A stretch of 32,501 nucleotides of DNA from Mycobacterium gordonae (GCF_001417955.2 NZ_LKTM01000355.1:1-32501), one strand, 5' to 3'; positions 21,881 to 30,532 are shown, counted from the stretch's first letter. Notes: generated by a model from the sequence alone, not told the origin. Numbers and translations: made by a program.

Positions 21881-22645
21881 ATGGGTTATGCCGACCAGCT
21901 TTTCGACCTGACCGACCAGGTGGTGCTGATCACCGGGGGCAGCCGCGGACTGGGACGCGAGATGGCGTTCGGGGTGGCGCGCTGCGGCGCCGACGTGGTG
22001 ATCGCCAGCCGCAACATGGACAACTGCGTGACCGTCGCCAAGGAGATCGAGACGGAGACCGGCCGCACCGCCCTGCCCTACCAGGTACACGTGGGCCGTT
22101 GGGATCAACTCGACGGCCTGGTGGAAGCGGCTTACGACGCGTTCGGCAAGGTCGACACCCTGATCAACAATGCCGGCATGTCACCGCTGTACGGCAAGCT
22201 GTCCGAGGTCAGCGAGAAACTCTACGACTCCGTATTCAACCTCAATCTCAAAGGGCCGTTTCGGCTTTCGGCTTTGGTGGGCGAGCGGATGGTGGCCGCG
22301 GGCCGCGGCTCGATCATCAACGTCAGCTCGGCGGGTTCGCTGCGCCCGAGCCCGGACATCATTCCCTACGCCTCGGCCAAGGCCGGACTCAACGCGATGA
22401 CGGAGGGTTTCGCGCGCGCGTTCGGCCCTACCGTCCGAGTGAATACTTTGATGGCCGGGCCGTTTCTGACCGACGTCAGCAAGGCCTGGAACCTCGAGGA
22501 ACGCGACAGCGACATGTTCGGGCACCTGTCGCTCAAGCGCGCCGGCAATCCTGCCGAAATCGTCGGCGCCGCACTGTTTCTGGCGTCGGACGCGTCCAGT
22601 TTCACCACCGGCTCCATCGTGCGGGCCGACGGCGGCATTCCCTAG
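21881..22645 (+). CDS. Short-chain dehydrogenase/reductase (SDR)
   Basis: A 254-residue classical SDR. The cofactor motif is TGGSRGLG (18-25), followed by NNAG (96-99), the catalytic Ser near 149 (INVSSAGS) and YASAK with Tyr163 and Lys167. It oxidises or reduces a hydroxyacyl-CoA or similar lipid intermediate. The Arg after GGS and the Ser-Arg-Asn after the second strand hint at NADP(H). The ATG follows the kinase stop by one base and the gene is in one operon with the kinase and the acyl-CoA dehydrogenase. Confidence 0.92.
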   Translation: MGYADQLFDLTDQVVLITGGSRGLGREMAFGVARCGADVVIASRNMDNCVTVAKEIETETGRTALPYQVHVGRWDQLDGLVEAAYDAFGKVDTLINNAGMSPLYGKLSEVSEKLYDSVFNLNLKGPFRLSALVGERMVAAGRGSIINVSSAGSLRPSPDIIPYASAKAGLNAMTEGFARAFGPTVRVNTLMAGPFLTDVSKAWNLEERDSDMFGHLSLKRAGNPAEIVGAALFLASDASSFTTGSIVRADGGIP

Positions 22646-22661
22646 TGGTCAGGAGTAATCG

Positions 22662-23969
22662 ATGGCATGGGACTTCTCTACCGAGCCGGAATTCGAGAAA
22701 AAGCTCGAGTGGGTGCGCGATTTCGTACGCGAGGAAGTGGAACCGCTCGAGGTGCTGTTCCCCGGCTGCGAGTTCCTGCCGCTGAACGACGAGCGCCGCC
22801 GCCTCGTCGACCCGCTCAAGCAGCAGGTGCGCGATCAGGGTTTGTGGGCACCACATCTGGGTCCCGAGCTCGGCGGTCAGGGCTTCGGTGCGGTCAAACT
22901 GACGCTGATCAACGAAATTCTGGGCCGCAGTCCGTGGGCACCGATCATCTTCGGGACACAGGCACCCGACACCGGCAACGCGGAAATCCTGGCCCGCTTC
23001 GGCACCCGGGAGCAGAAGGACCGGTATCTGGCCGGCCTGCTGTCCGGGGAGATCTTCTCCTGCTTCTCGATGACCGAACCGCAGGGCGGCGCCGACCCGC
23101 GGGTCTTCACCACCCGCGCGGTGCGCGACGGGGACGACTGGGTGATCACCGGGCAGAAGTTCTTCTCCTCCAACGCCTCAGTGGCCTCGTTCTTCATCGT
23201 GGTCGCCATCTCCGACCCGGAAGTGCCCGTGCACCACGGCGCGTCCACGTTCCTGATCCCGGCCGGGACACCGGGTCTCACCATCGAAGCCAACCACCAT
23301 CTCGTCGGAGCCGACCCGCACGAACCCGGCCATTCACTGGTCCGCTACAACGACGTCCGGGTTGGTGCGGACGCGCTGCTCGGCGAACCGGGCCAGGGCT
23401 TCCTGATCCTGCAGACGCGACTGGCCGGCGGGCGCCTGCACCACGCCATGCGGTCCATCGGCATGGCGCAGCGGGCCATCGAGATGATGTCGCGTCGGGC
23501 GAAAAGCCGCTTCACGCAAGGCAGTTCGCTGGCCGACAAGCAGTTGGTGCAGGAGTTCATCGCCGACTCGCACACCGAGCTGATCCCCTTCCGGCTCACC
23601 GTCCTGCACGCCGCCTGGCTGATCGACAACGGCGACGAGCGCGCGGCCCGCGCCGAAATCGGCGTCTGCAAGATACTGGCGTCCCAGGTGCTGAAATCGA
23701 TTGCGCTGCGCGCCATTCAGGTGCACGGAGCGCTCGGGCTCAGTGATCAACTGCCCCTGGTCAACGTGCTGCTCGGCGGCATCGCCCTGGGCCTGGCCGA
23801 CGGGCCGACGGAGGCGCACAAGGTCAACCTGGCCCGGATGCTGCTCAAGGGCTACCAGGCCGAAGAAGGCGACTGGCCCAGCGAGATGCTCGACATTCGC
23901 CGCGAGGCGGCGCGCAAGAAGTACGCCGGGCTGATCGATCGCGTCCCGGCACTTCCTGATCAGCGATGA
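22662..23969 (+). CDS. Acyl-CoA dehydrogenase (FadE, ACAD11-like)
   Basis: A 435-residue flavoenzyme of normal length. Visible family features are GAPELGGQGFG-like LGPELGGQGFGA near the N-terminus, the FAD-contacting CFSMTEPQGGADP, VITGQKFFSSNAS, and the C-terminal RAIQVHGALGLSDQLPL. It probably oxidises long or hydroxylated acyl-CoAs together with the two upstream proteins. AGGAG lies 6 bases before the ATG, in a 16-base gap after the SDR. In M. tuberculosis I recall no homologue at this position, so the operon is either an addition in this species or a loss there. Confidence 0.92.
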   Translation: MAWDFSTEPEFEKKLEWVRDFVREEVEPLEVLFPGCEFLPLNDERRRLVDPLKQQVRDQGLWAPHLGPELGGQGFGAVKLTLINEILGRSPWAPIIFGTQAPDTGNAEILARFGTREQKDRYLAGLLSGEIFSCFSMTEPQGGADPRVFTTRAVRDGDDWVITGQKFFSSNASVASFFIVVAISDPEVPVHHGASTFLIPAGTPGLTIEANHHLVGADPHEPGHSLVRYNDVRVGADALLGEPGQGFLILQTRLAGGRLHHAMRSIGMAQRAIEMMSRRAKSRFTQGSSLADKQLVQEFIADSHTELIPFRLTVLHAAWLIDNGDERAARAEIGVCKILASQVLKSIALRAIQVHGALGLSDQLPLVNVLLGGIALGLADGPTEAHKVNLARMLLKGYQAEEGDWPSEMLDIRREAARKKYAGLIDRVPALPDQR

Positions 23970-24027
23970 GCGACCGGGTGCGCCTTGCAGGCGGGTGATG
24001 GAGCGGGCGGGTTTGTCCAGCAAGGCG

Positions 24028-24411
24028 TCAGCTCGGGCAAGGGATCGGCAGGGGGATGAAGCTGCCGCCCGTTGGCCAGCACAATCCCGGCGGAAGCGGC
24101 GGCGGGGGCTGGTACCCACGGGTGGGTTCTCTTGCCGGCGGGTTGGGGCCGTCCCAGACGTTCTGTGCGACGTTGCCCTTGCCGAAGTCGACGTACCACC
24201 ACTGGTGGCAGACGTTGTCGTCCCAAATCACCGGGTTGTACTGACGGTTTCCCGTGGCCACTGGCGGATCACCCGGGCACCAGGTGAATGGGCCATCAGA
24301 TCCATCTCCGGGCTGCGGTTGGGCGTCGGCGATTGCGGCGGACAGTGCCACTCCGGCGATCGCAACACCGATTGGCAAGAACGCAGCCGCGAAGGCTTTC
24401 CTGACGCGCAT
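24028..24411 (-). CDS. Secreted protein of unknown function
   Basis: A 127-residue exported protein. A clear Sec signal peptide (RKAFAAAFLPIGVAIAGVAL, cleavage likely after AIADA) precedes a small mature domain rich in Pro, Trp and Cys (TWCPGDPP, VCHQWWYVDFG, then a run of Pro). The four cysteines could form two disulfides. This kind of mature domain is common among small secreted proteins of mycobacteria, none with a known role that I can name. AGAAGGG lies 8 bases before the ATG and a palindrome sits just upstream, so regulation by a repressor is likely. Confidence 0.82.
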   Translation of the reverse strand: MRVRKAFAAAFLPIGVAIAGVALSAAIADAQPQPGDGSDGPFTWCPGDPPVATGNRQYNPVIWDDNVCHQWWYVDFGKGNVAQNVWDGPNPPAREPTRGYQPPPPLPPGLCWPTGGSFIPLPIPCPS

Positions 24412-24431
24412 CTCTATTACCCTTCTCGAAG

Positions 24432-24447
24432 TGATACAGCCGTATCA
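24432..24447. promoter_or_regulatory. Palindrome upstream of the secreted protein, candidate operator
   Basis: TGATACAGCCGTATCA has perfect 6-base arms with a 4-base centre, about 20 bases upstream of the secreted protein's ATG. GATAC...GTATC is a layout used by several TetR-type regulators. The remnant of a TetR-like gene lies about 100 bases to the right, so the site may be left over from that regulator. Confidence 0.45.
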
Positions 24448-24539
24448 ACATGTGTGTCATCTGACTACAGCGAAAAGCATGCAGCAGCCGTCTTGGAGAA
24501 TTCTTGGAACGGCTCGACGACGCCGATACGAGGGGGTTT

Positions 24540-24652
24540 ACGGTGGCACCGTCGCCATGATGCGGCGGTATGTGGGGTCGGCTGACCGGCCGGGCCCGGA
24601 AGACATCGAGCACCTGGTGAAGTTCTGCCTGCTCGGGCTGGGAGTCCGTTGA
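24540..24652 (+). pseudogene. C-terminal remnant of a TetR-like regulator (tentative)
   Basis: About 36 codons in one frame read GGTVAMMRRYVGSADRPGPE and DIEHLVKFCLLGLGVR, ending in a TGA that overlaps the ATG of the oxidoreductase (TTGATG). The composition (RPGPEDIEHLVKF, a typical last helix) and the coupling to the next gene look like the end of a real protein. Upstream in the same frame the sequence is not coding-like, and no DNA-binding domain is left. TetR origin is a guess from the last helix and from the nearby palindrome. Confidence 0.4.
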
Positions 24653-25620
24653 TGCGCGCCATCCTCTGCAATGCTTACGGCCCCCCGGAGGAGCTGGCGC
24701 TGGCCGAGGTTGCCGACCCGCAGCCGGCGCCCGGGCAGTTGCTGGTGCGGGTGCATGCCGCTGCCGTGAATTTCCCGGACGTGCTGTTCATCGCAGGCAA
24801 GTACCAGATCAAGATCCCGCCGCCGTTCATCCCCGGCAACGAGATCGCCGGCGAGGTGGTGGCCGTCGGCACCGGAGTGACCACGAAGTTGGGCCAGCGG
24901 GTGTTCGGCGCGACGTTCGGGGCGTTCGCGGAGTTGGCGGTGCTGGATGCGGCGACTGCCGCGCCGGTTCCCGACGGCGTCGACTTCGCCTCCGCCGCCG
25001 CATTCGGCGTGACCTACCGCACGGCTTATCACGCGTTGCGCTCGGTCGCCCGCGTCGCGCCGGGTGAGTGGGTGGTGGTGCTGGGGGCGGCGGGCGGAGT
25101 CGGCCTGGCCGCGGTCGACCTGGCCGTTGCGATGGGCGCGCGGGTACTGGCGGCGGCGTCGAGCCCGAAAAAGCTGGACCTGTGCCGGGAGCGTGGCGCG
25201 GAGGCGACCGTCGATTACGACAACGAGGACCTGAAGCTGCGCATCCGCGAGCTGACCGGCGACAGCGCCCGCGCGGTGCTGGACCCGGTGGGTGGATCGT
25301 ATGCGGAGCCCGCGCTGCGCGGCCTGGCCCGCGGCGGCATGTTCGTCACGCTCGGCTACGCGGCCGGCTCCATCCCGGCCATTCCGCTGAATCTGGTGAT
25401 GCTCAAAGACATCACGGTTCGCGGCATGGAGATTCGCACCTTCGCCGACGACTATCCCGACGAGTGCGCCCGCGATATCGCCGAGCTCTCGCAGATGTTC
25501 GCCGACGGCAAGATCCGCCCCTACATCGGCGCGCGGTTCCCGTTGGCGGAAACCGCGGCGGCACTGCGCTTTGTCGCCGACCGCAAAGTGCTGGGCAAGG
25601 TCATCATCGACGTCGCCTGA
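24652..25620 (+). CDS. NADPH:quinone oxidoreductase-like protein (medium-chain reductase)
   Basis: A 322-residue medium-chain reductase of the quinone oxidoreductase branch. The substrate part has NFPDVLFIAGKY and PFIPGNEIAGEV. The cofactor motif is GAAGGVG (145-151), which in this branch binds NADPH, and YRTAYHAL precedes it. The zinc ligands of alcohol dehydrogenases are absent. It may reduce enoyl or quinone compounds in the same lipid pathway as the neighbouring genes. The ATG at 24652 overlaps the remnant's stop; a TTG at 24649 would add one residue. Confidence 0.9.
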   Translation: MRAILCNAYGPPEELALAEVADPQPAPGQLLVRVHAAAVNFPDVLFIAGKYQIKIPPPFIPGNEIAGEVVAVGTGVTTKLGQRVFGATFGAFAELAVLDAATAAPVPDGVDFASAAAFGVTYRTAYHALRSVARVAPGEWVVVLGAAGGVGLAAVDLAVAMGARVLAAASSPKKLDLCRERGAEATVDYDNEDLKLRIRELTGDSARAVLDPVGGSYAEPALRGLARGGMFVTLGYAAGSIPAIPLNLVMLKDITVRGMEIRTFADDYPDECARDIAELSQMFADGKIRPYIGARFPLAETAAALRFVADRKVLGKVIIDVA

Positions 25621-25638
25621 AGGTCAGCGCAACCCCCG

Positions 25639-25696
25639 CGAGCAGACACAAAATCGCGGTTGGAGCGCTAGCTCCACGCGATTTTGTGTCTGCTCG
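25639..25696. terminator. Large two-way hairpin between convergent genes
   Basis: A perfect 20-bp inverted repeat (CGAGCAGACACAAAATCGCG, 25639-25658, and its complement, 25677-25696) encloses an inner 6-bp stem (TGGAGC/GCTCCA) with the loop GCTA. It fills the gap between the oxidoreductase and sulfatase stops. Similar GAGCAGAC...AAAATCGC palindromes recur between convergent genes in mycobacteria, as I recall, and probably act as terminators in both directions. Confidence 0.75.
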
Positions 25697-25702
25697 GCCC
25701 AA

Positions 25703-27583
25703 CTAGGGGACCACGATGTTGAAGTTGGGGTCGGGTTGATCGAGCACCGCCAGCAGCGACTGCAGTGCACCCTGGTCTCCGGACACCTCAAGACCAGGTG
25801 AGGTGAAGTCGCCCATCGCCACCCCGAGAAGCCGGAACTTGGTGTCCAGCTTGACCGTAACCGCCGCGGTGCCGGGGTCGGCGGGGACCCGGCGCTGCAC
25901 CAGCACACCGTTGCGCAACGCCAGCCGGTAGTTGGCGTCCAGGTCGGCAAAAGTGATGTCGATCGCGATGTCCAGATTCCAGCTGCGCGGACCGTTCACC
26001 CGGATCGCGAGTCCGTCGAAGATCTGTTCCGGCGTCAATTGCGACAGCAGGCTCAGCGAGGTCGCCTGGGTGGCCGTCCCGAAGTTGCCGACGCGCAACT
26101 CGGTGGCCCCGCTCATGAAAAAGTTGCGCCAGGTCGCGTTCTCGGCGCCGTAGCCCAACTGCTCGAGGGTGTCCGCATACAGCTCGCGGGCCGGACCGTG
26201 ATGTTCGTCGGTGAACATCGCGTGATCTAACAGTGTTGCCGCCCAACGGAAATCGCCGGAATCGAAGGCAGCGCGGGCCAGCTCGACGACTCTATCGATG
26301 CCGCCGAGAGCCTCAACGTACCGCGGGCCCAGTGCCTCGGGCGGGTGCGGCCACAGCCGGCCCGGGTTGCCGTCGAACCAGCCCATGTATCGCTGGTAGA
26401 CGGCCTTGACGTTATGGCTGACCGAACCGTAGTAACCGCGGGCATGCCAGGCCTGGTCCAATGCCGGTGGCATCTGGAACATCTCAGCGATCTCCACACC
26501 GGTGAAGCCCTGGTTGAGCAGCCGCAGCGTCTGGTCGTGCAGGTACGCGTACAAGTCGCGCTGCAGCGAGAGGAATTCGACGATGTGGTCGTGTCCCCAG
26601 GTGGGCCAGTGGTGGGATGCGAAAACCACGTCGGCGCGGTCGGCGAAGGTGTCGATCGCCTCCGTGAGATACCCCGACCAGGCATGCGGGTCACGCACCA
26701 GTGCGCCGCGCAGCGTCAACAGGTTGTGCAGGTTGTGGGTCGCGTTCTCGGCCATGCACAATGCGCGGAATTGCGGGAAATAGAAATGCATTTCAGCGGG
26801 GGCCTCGGTGCCTGGCGCCATCTGGAACTCGATCTGCACACCGTCGACGGTGTGCGTCTCCCCGGTCTTCTTGATATCGATGGTCGGGACGATCAGCCCG
26901 ACCTCGCCGGTGGACGGCGTCTGCCCCAGACCGCAGCCCACCTGCCCGGACGGTCCCCGATCCAGCAGCGTGCCGTACATGTAGGTCGCGCGGCGTGTCA
27001 TCGCCGGTCCGGCATAGACGTTCTCCTGCACGGCGTGTGTGGTGAAGCCCTCGGGCGCCAGCACCGCCACCTTGCCGGCATCCACGTCGGCCTGCGATGT
27101 CACCCCGAGCACACCGCCGAAGTGGTCGACGTGGCTATGGGTGTAGATCACCGCGACGACCGGCCGCTCACCGCCGCGGTGGGCGCGGTACAGCTCCAGC
27201 GCGGCCGCGGCCACCTCGGTGGAGACCAGCGGGTCGATCACGATGACTCCGGTGTCGCCCTCGATGAAACTGATGTTGGAGAGGTCGAATCCCCGAACCT
27301 GATAGATCCCCGGCACCACCTCGTACAGGCCCTGCTTGGCGGCCAGCGTCGACTGCCGCCAGAGGCTGGGGTGCACCGACGTGGGTGCGGATCCGCTCAG
27401 GAACGAGTACACGTCGTTGTCCCACACCACGCGGCCGTCGGCCGCCTTGATGACGCACGGCGTCAGCGCGGCGATAAAGCCGCGATCGGCGTCGTCGAAA
27501 TCCCTTGTGTCATCGAACGGTAGCGCATGCCGGCTATGTGCCGACTCAATTGTCGCGGTAGGAGGCTTGTGATCCACCGGCAC
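25703..27583 (-). CDS. Alkyl/aryl sulfatase of the metallo-beta-lactamase fold (SdsA1-like)
   Basis: A 626-residue hydrolase that releases sulfate from alkyl sulfates such as SDS. The zinc-binding motif is THSHVDHFGG (148-157). Further ligand regions are MAENATHNLHNLL and FASHHWPTWGHDHIVEFLSL. A dimerisation domain and a C-terminal SCP2-like domain (ITFADLDANYRLALRNGVLV) follow, as in SdsA1. The GTG at 27583 gives exactly the length I recall for Rv3762c and has AAGG 5 bases upstream; the frame is open to an ATG at 27655. No signal peptide is seen. Confidence 0.9.
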   Translation of the reverse strand: MPVDHKPPTATIESAHSRHALPFDDTRDFDDADRGFIAALTPCVIKAADGRVVWDNDVYSFLSGSAPTSVHPSLWRQSTLAAKQGLYEVVPGIYQVRGFDLSNISFIEGDTGVIVIDPLVSTEVAAAALELYRAHRGGERPVVAVIYTHSHVDHFGGVLGVTSQADVDAGKVAVLAPEGFTTHAVQENVYAGPAMTRRATYMYGTLLDRGPSGQVGCGLGQTPSTGEVGLIVPTIDIKKTGETHTVDGVQIEFQMAPGTEAPAEMHFYFPQFRALCMAENATHNLHNLLTLRGALVRDPHAWSGYLTEAIDTFADRADVVFASHHWPTWGHDHIVEFLSLQRDLYAYLHDQTLRLLNQGFTGVEIAEMFQMPPALDQAWHARGYYGSVSHNVKAVYQRYMGWFDGNPGRLWPHPPEALGPRYVEALGGIDRVVELARAAFDSGDFRWAATLLDHAMFTDEHHGPARELYADTLEQLGYGAENATWRNFFMSGATELRVGNFGTATQATSLSLLSQLTPEQIFDGLAIRVNGPRSWNLDIAIDITFADLDANYRLALRNGVLVQRRVPADPGTAAVTVKLDTKFRLLGVAMGDFTSPGLEVSGDQGALQSLLAVLDQPDPNFNIVVP

Positions 27584-27730
27584 TACCTTGCCATTAATCG
27601 GGCCGTCCCGAGCCACAACTCGCGTGCAAATTAATTGTCCTTGGACCCTAGCCATTCCAACCAGTGAAGTCGCATACTGCCGGGGCGGTCCGCAATGACG
27701 CTGGACCGCTACAACGGCAAAGGAGCACAG

Positions 27731-28201
27731 GTGAAGCGTGGACTGACGGTCGCTGTGGCCGGGGCGGCCATTCTGGTCGCGGGTCTTTCCGGATGTTCGG
27801 ACAACAAGTCGAACACCAGCAGCGGTTCCTCGAGCGCGACGTCAAGCGGAGGCGGCGGGGCCTCCGGGACGAAGGTGATCATCGACGGGCAGGACCAGCA
27901 CGTAACCGGCACGACTGTGTGCACGACGGCGGCCGGCAACGTCAACATCGCGATCGGCGGCCAGGCGACCGGCATCGCCGCGGTGCTGACCGACGCCAAC
28001 CCGCCCGAGGTGAAGTCCGTCGGACTCGGCAACGTCAACGGCGTCACCCTCGCGTACACCTCAGGCACCGGACAGGGCAAGGCCGAGGCGACCAAGAACG
28101 GCAACGCCTACAAGATCACCGGTACGGCCACCGGGGTTGACATGGCCAACCCGATGTCGCCGGTGAACAAGCCCTTCGAAATCGACGTCACCTGCTCCTA
28201 A
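27731..28201 (+). CDS. lpqH: 19-kDa lipoprotein antigen LpqH
   Basis: A 156-residue lipoprotein and well-known TLR2 ligand of mycobacteria. The signal peptide (TVAVAGAAILVAGLSGC) ends in a lipobox with Cys22. A Ser/Gly-rich linker (SNTSSGSSSATSSGGGGASG) leads into the folded domain (VNIAIGGQATGIAAVL, VGLGNVNGVTLAYTSGTGQG, ITGTATGVDMANPMSPVNKP). AAAGGAG lies 5 bases before the GTG. From memory, M. tuberculosis LpqH has a Thr-rich linker carrying O-mannosylation; here Ser and Gly replace many Thr, which could change its glycan load. The stop shares CTAA with the convergent tcrY gene. Confidence 0.97.
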   Translation: MKRGLTVAVAGAAILVAGLSGCSDNKSNTSSGSSSATSSGGGGASGTKVIIDGQDQHVTGTTVCTTAAGNVNIAIGGQATGIAAVLTDANPPEVKSVGLGNVNGVTLAYTSGTGQGKAEATKNGNAYKITGTATGVDMANPMSPVNKPFEIDVTCS

Positions 28202-29700
28202 TGTGATGACGCGGGCGGTTGCCGACCATTGACCGGCAACCGCACCGCGAACTCGGTATGGCCGGGTCGGCTGTTCACCGTAATGATCCCCCCGTGTGCT
28301 TTGACCACGGCCGACACGATCGCCAAACCCAGTCCCGTACTGCCGCCCTTGCGCGAGCGTGAGCTGTCCCCGCGCGCGAAGCGCTCGAACACCTCTGACT
28401 GCTGCGCCGCCGGAATCCCCGGGCCGTTATCGATCACCTGCAGCAGCGTGTGCGTCGGCTCGGTGCTCAGCCGGGTGGTGACCACGGTGCCCGGCGCGGT
28501 GTGAATGCGGGCATTGGCCAGCAAATTGGCCATTACCTGACGCAGCCGCGCCTCGTCGCCGGTCGCCATCACCGGTTCGGGCGGCAGATCGAGTTCCCAC
28601 TGATGTTCGGCCCCGGCGATGTGAGCGTCGCTGACGGCGTCCACCGCCAATCGGGACAGGTCGACCGGCTCACGCTCCAGCGGCCGGCCGGAGTCCAGCC
28701 GGGCCAGCAGCAGCAGGTCTTCGACCAGACGCGTGATCCGGTCGGTCTCGGACGCGACCCGGCTCATGGCGTGCGCGACGGCTTCCCGATCGTCACCCAT
28801 GCGTTGAGCGAGTTCGGTGTAGCCGCGGATCGCCGCCAATGGTGTGCGCAGTTCGTGGCTGGCGTCAGCGACGAACTGGCGCACCCGCGTCTCGCTGGCC
28901 TGCCGGGTCGACAGCGCGGCGGAGATGTGATCCAGCATCCGGTTGAGCGCCGAACCGAGTTGCCCCACTTCGGTAGAGGGGTTCGCATCGGCTTCGGGCA
29001 CCCGTACCGGCAGCTCCACCTCGCCGCGATCCAGCGGCAGGTCTGCCACTTTGGTCGCGGTCTGGGAAACCCGCTGCAACGGTGCCAGTGCCCGCCGGAT
29101 CGTCACCACACCCGCGGCGGTCGCGGCGGCCATGGCGATCAGGGTGACGATGCCGAAGATGACGAGCATCCGAAACCCGGTGGCGTCGATGTTGGACATC
29201 GACAAGCCGGTCACGATCACGTCGGCCCGGTTGCGGCTCGGCGCGGCCACCACCCGGTAGCGGCCGAGACCGTCGAGATTCAACGTCACCGGCGAGCGGC
29301 TGCCGGCGATCTGCTCCAGCTGATGCTGGGCGGTCGGCGTCAAAGCCGCCCGGGTGCCGCTACTGGTCAGATAACCCGCGTCCAGCGTCACGCCGTCACT
29401 GACGACCGCGGCGACCATGCCGGCGGGCTGACCCGGAGCGTCCAGGAACCTGGGGCCCGGACCGGTCTTGGGGACGCGCGGCTCGTGGTGCCGGGGCGAT
29501 TCGGGATACAGCAACGAGGATCGGTACGAGGTACCGCTGAGCTGGCTGTCCAACTGCGCGAGCAAATGGTGGCGCAACGCGAGTTCTGTTGCGGCGGTGA
29601 TGCCGAGGCACACGACGGCGAGAATCGTGACCTGCCCGACGATGAGGCGCCGACGCAGCGACCAGACCCGCGGGCTCCTAGCGCGCCGGCTTGAGGACAT
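28198..29700 (-). CDS. tcrY: Sensor histidine kinase TcrY
   Basis: A 500-residue membrane sensor kinase. Two membrane segments (about 19-38 and 178-199) flank an extracytoplasmic sensor of about 140 residues. A HAMP domain follows, then the phosphoacceptor His282 in FVADASHELRTPLAAIRGYT, the N box (VMANLLANARIHT), G1 (VIDNGPGIP) and G2 (GSTGLGLAIV). It phosphorylates TcrX in response to an unknown envelope signal; in M. tuberculosis the pair has been linked to iron limitation and lpqH neighbourhood. Its start overlaps the tcrX end by 23 bases, so both are made from one transcript. Confidence 0.95.
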   Translation of the reverse strand: MSSSRRARSPRVWSLRRRLIVGQVTILAVVCLGITAATELALRHHLLAQLDSQLSGTSYRSSLLYPESPRHHEPRVPKTGPGPRFLDAPGQPAGMVAAVVSDGVTLDAGYLTSSGTRAALTPTAQHQLEQIAGSRSPVTLNLDGLGRYRVVAAPSRNRADVIVTGLSMSNIDATGFRMLVIFGIVTLIAMAAATAAGVVTIRRALAPLQRVSQTATKVADLPLDRGEVELPVRVPEADANPSTEVGQLGSALNRMLDHISAALSTRQASETRVRQFVADASHELRTPLAAIRGYTELAQRMGDDREAVAHAMSRVASETDRITRLVEDLLLLARLDSGRPLEREPVDLSRLAVDAVSDAHIAGAEHQWELDLPPEPVMATGDEARLRQVMANLLANARIHTAPGTVVTTRLSTEPTHTLLQVIDNGPGIPAAQQSEVFERFARGDSSRSRKGGSTGLGLAIVSAVVKAHGGIITVNSRPGHTEFAVRLPVNGRQPPASSH

Positions 29701-30382
29701 ACCCTGCGCCGCGCAGCGTGTGGATCATGGGTTCGCGACCGTTGTCGATCTTCTTGCGCAGGTATGAGATGTAGAGCTCGACGATGTTGGACCGGCCGCC
29801 GAAGTCATAGCTCCATACGCGGTCCAGAATCTGCGCCTTGCTCAGCACCCGCTTGGCGTTGCGCATCATGAACCGCAGCAGTTCGAACTCGGTGGAAGTC
29901 AACGAAATCGGTTCACCGGCCCGGGTCACCTCATGGCTGTCCTCGTCGAGGACCAGGTCACCGACGACCAGCTGGGCGCCGCTGTCGACGGTGGTGACGC
30001 CGGTGCGTCGCAGCAATGCGCGCAACCGCAGGACCACTTCTTCGATGCTGAACGGCTTGGTGACGTAATCGTCTCCGCCGGCGGTCAATCCGGCGATCCG
30101 GTCTTCCACCGCGTCCTTGGCCGTCAGCAGCAGCACCGGCAGCCCGGGATTCTCCTGGCGCAACCGGTGCAACACGTCCAGGCCGCTCATGTCCGGCAAC
30201 ATGACGTCGAGGACGACAACGTCTGGGCGGTCAGCACGGGCGGCGGAGATGGCCGAAGAGCCGTCGCCGGCCGTGACGATGTTCCATCCCTCATACCGCA
30301 GGGCCATCGACACCATCTCGGCCAAGACCGGTTCGTCATCCACCACCAGCACGGTGACCGGTTGACCGTCGGCGCGGCACAT
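29678..30382 (-). CDS. tcrX: Response regulator TcrX (OmpR/PhoB type)
   Basis: A 234-residue response regulator, the length I recall for TcrX. The receiver has the acidic pair Asp15/Asp16 (VLVVDDEP), phospho-acceptor Asp59 (VVVLDVMLPDMSG) and the conserved Lys89 (LLLTAKDAVEDR). The C-terminal winged helix ends with DRVWSYDFGGRSNIVELYIS and YLRKKIDNG, the DNA-binding part of OmpR-type regulators. The ATG at 30382 is chosen over the one at 30430 because it gives the standard length. It is first in the tcrXY operon. Confidence 0.95.
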   Translation of the reverse strand: MCRADGQPVTVLVVDDEPVLAEMVSMALRYEGWNIVTAGDGSSAISAARADRPDVVVLDVMLPDMSGLDVLHRLRQENPGLPVLLLTAKDAVEDRIAGLTAGGDDYVTKPFSIEEVVLRLRALLRRTGVTTVDSGAQLVVGDLVLDEDSHEVTRAGEPISLTSTEFELLRFMMRNAKRVLSKAQILDRVWSYDFGGRSNIVELYISYLRKKIDNGREPMIHTLRGAGYVLKPAR

Positions 30383-30484
30383 GACCACGCGCTCTGTTCG
30401 GGGAGCCGCCACGAGTTCCAGTATCCGCACCCGACTGGGCCGAGGCTATGGCATCCCTATGCGCCGGCTGTGTAACGAAAGAAT

Positions 30485-30510
30485 CCCGTGGCCGCAGTTG
30501 CGGTCACGGG
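30485..30510 (-). terminator. Hairpin terminator after the small membrane-protein gene
   Basis: Two 12-base arms (CCCGTGGCCGCA and TGCGGTCACGGG) pair over a 2-base loop with one imperfect pair. On the minus strand ATTCTTTCG follows. It lies 22 bases after the stop of the gene at 30533-30688 and before tcrX, so it ends that small operon. Confidence 0.55.
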
Positions 30511-30532
30511 ACCTTCCCGGTGTGCCGTTGGG

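Noticed and set aside
26345..27523. 392-residue plus-strand reading frame opposite the sulfatase
   Set aside because: It is a GC-rich antisense shadow; the sulfatase on the other strand has clear zinc motifs.
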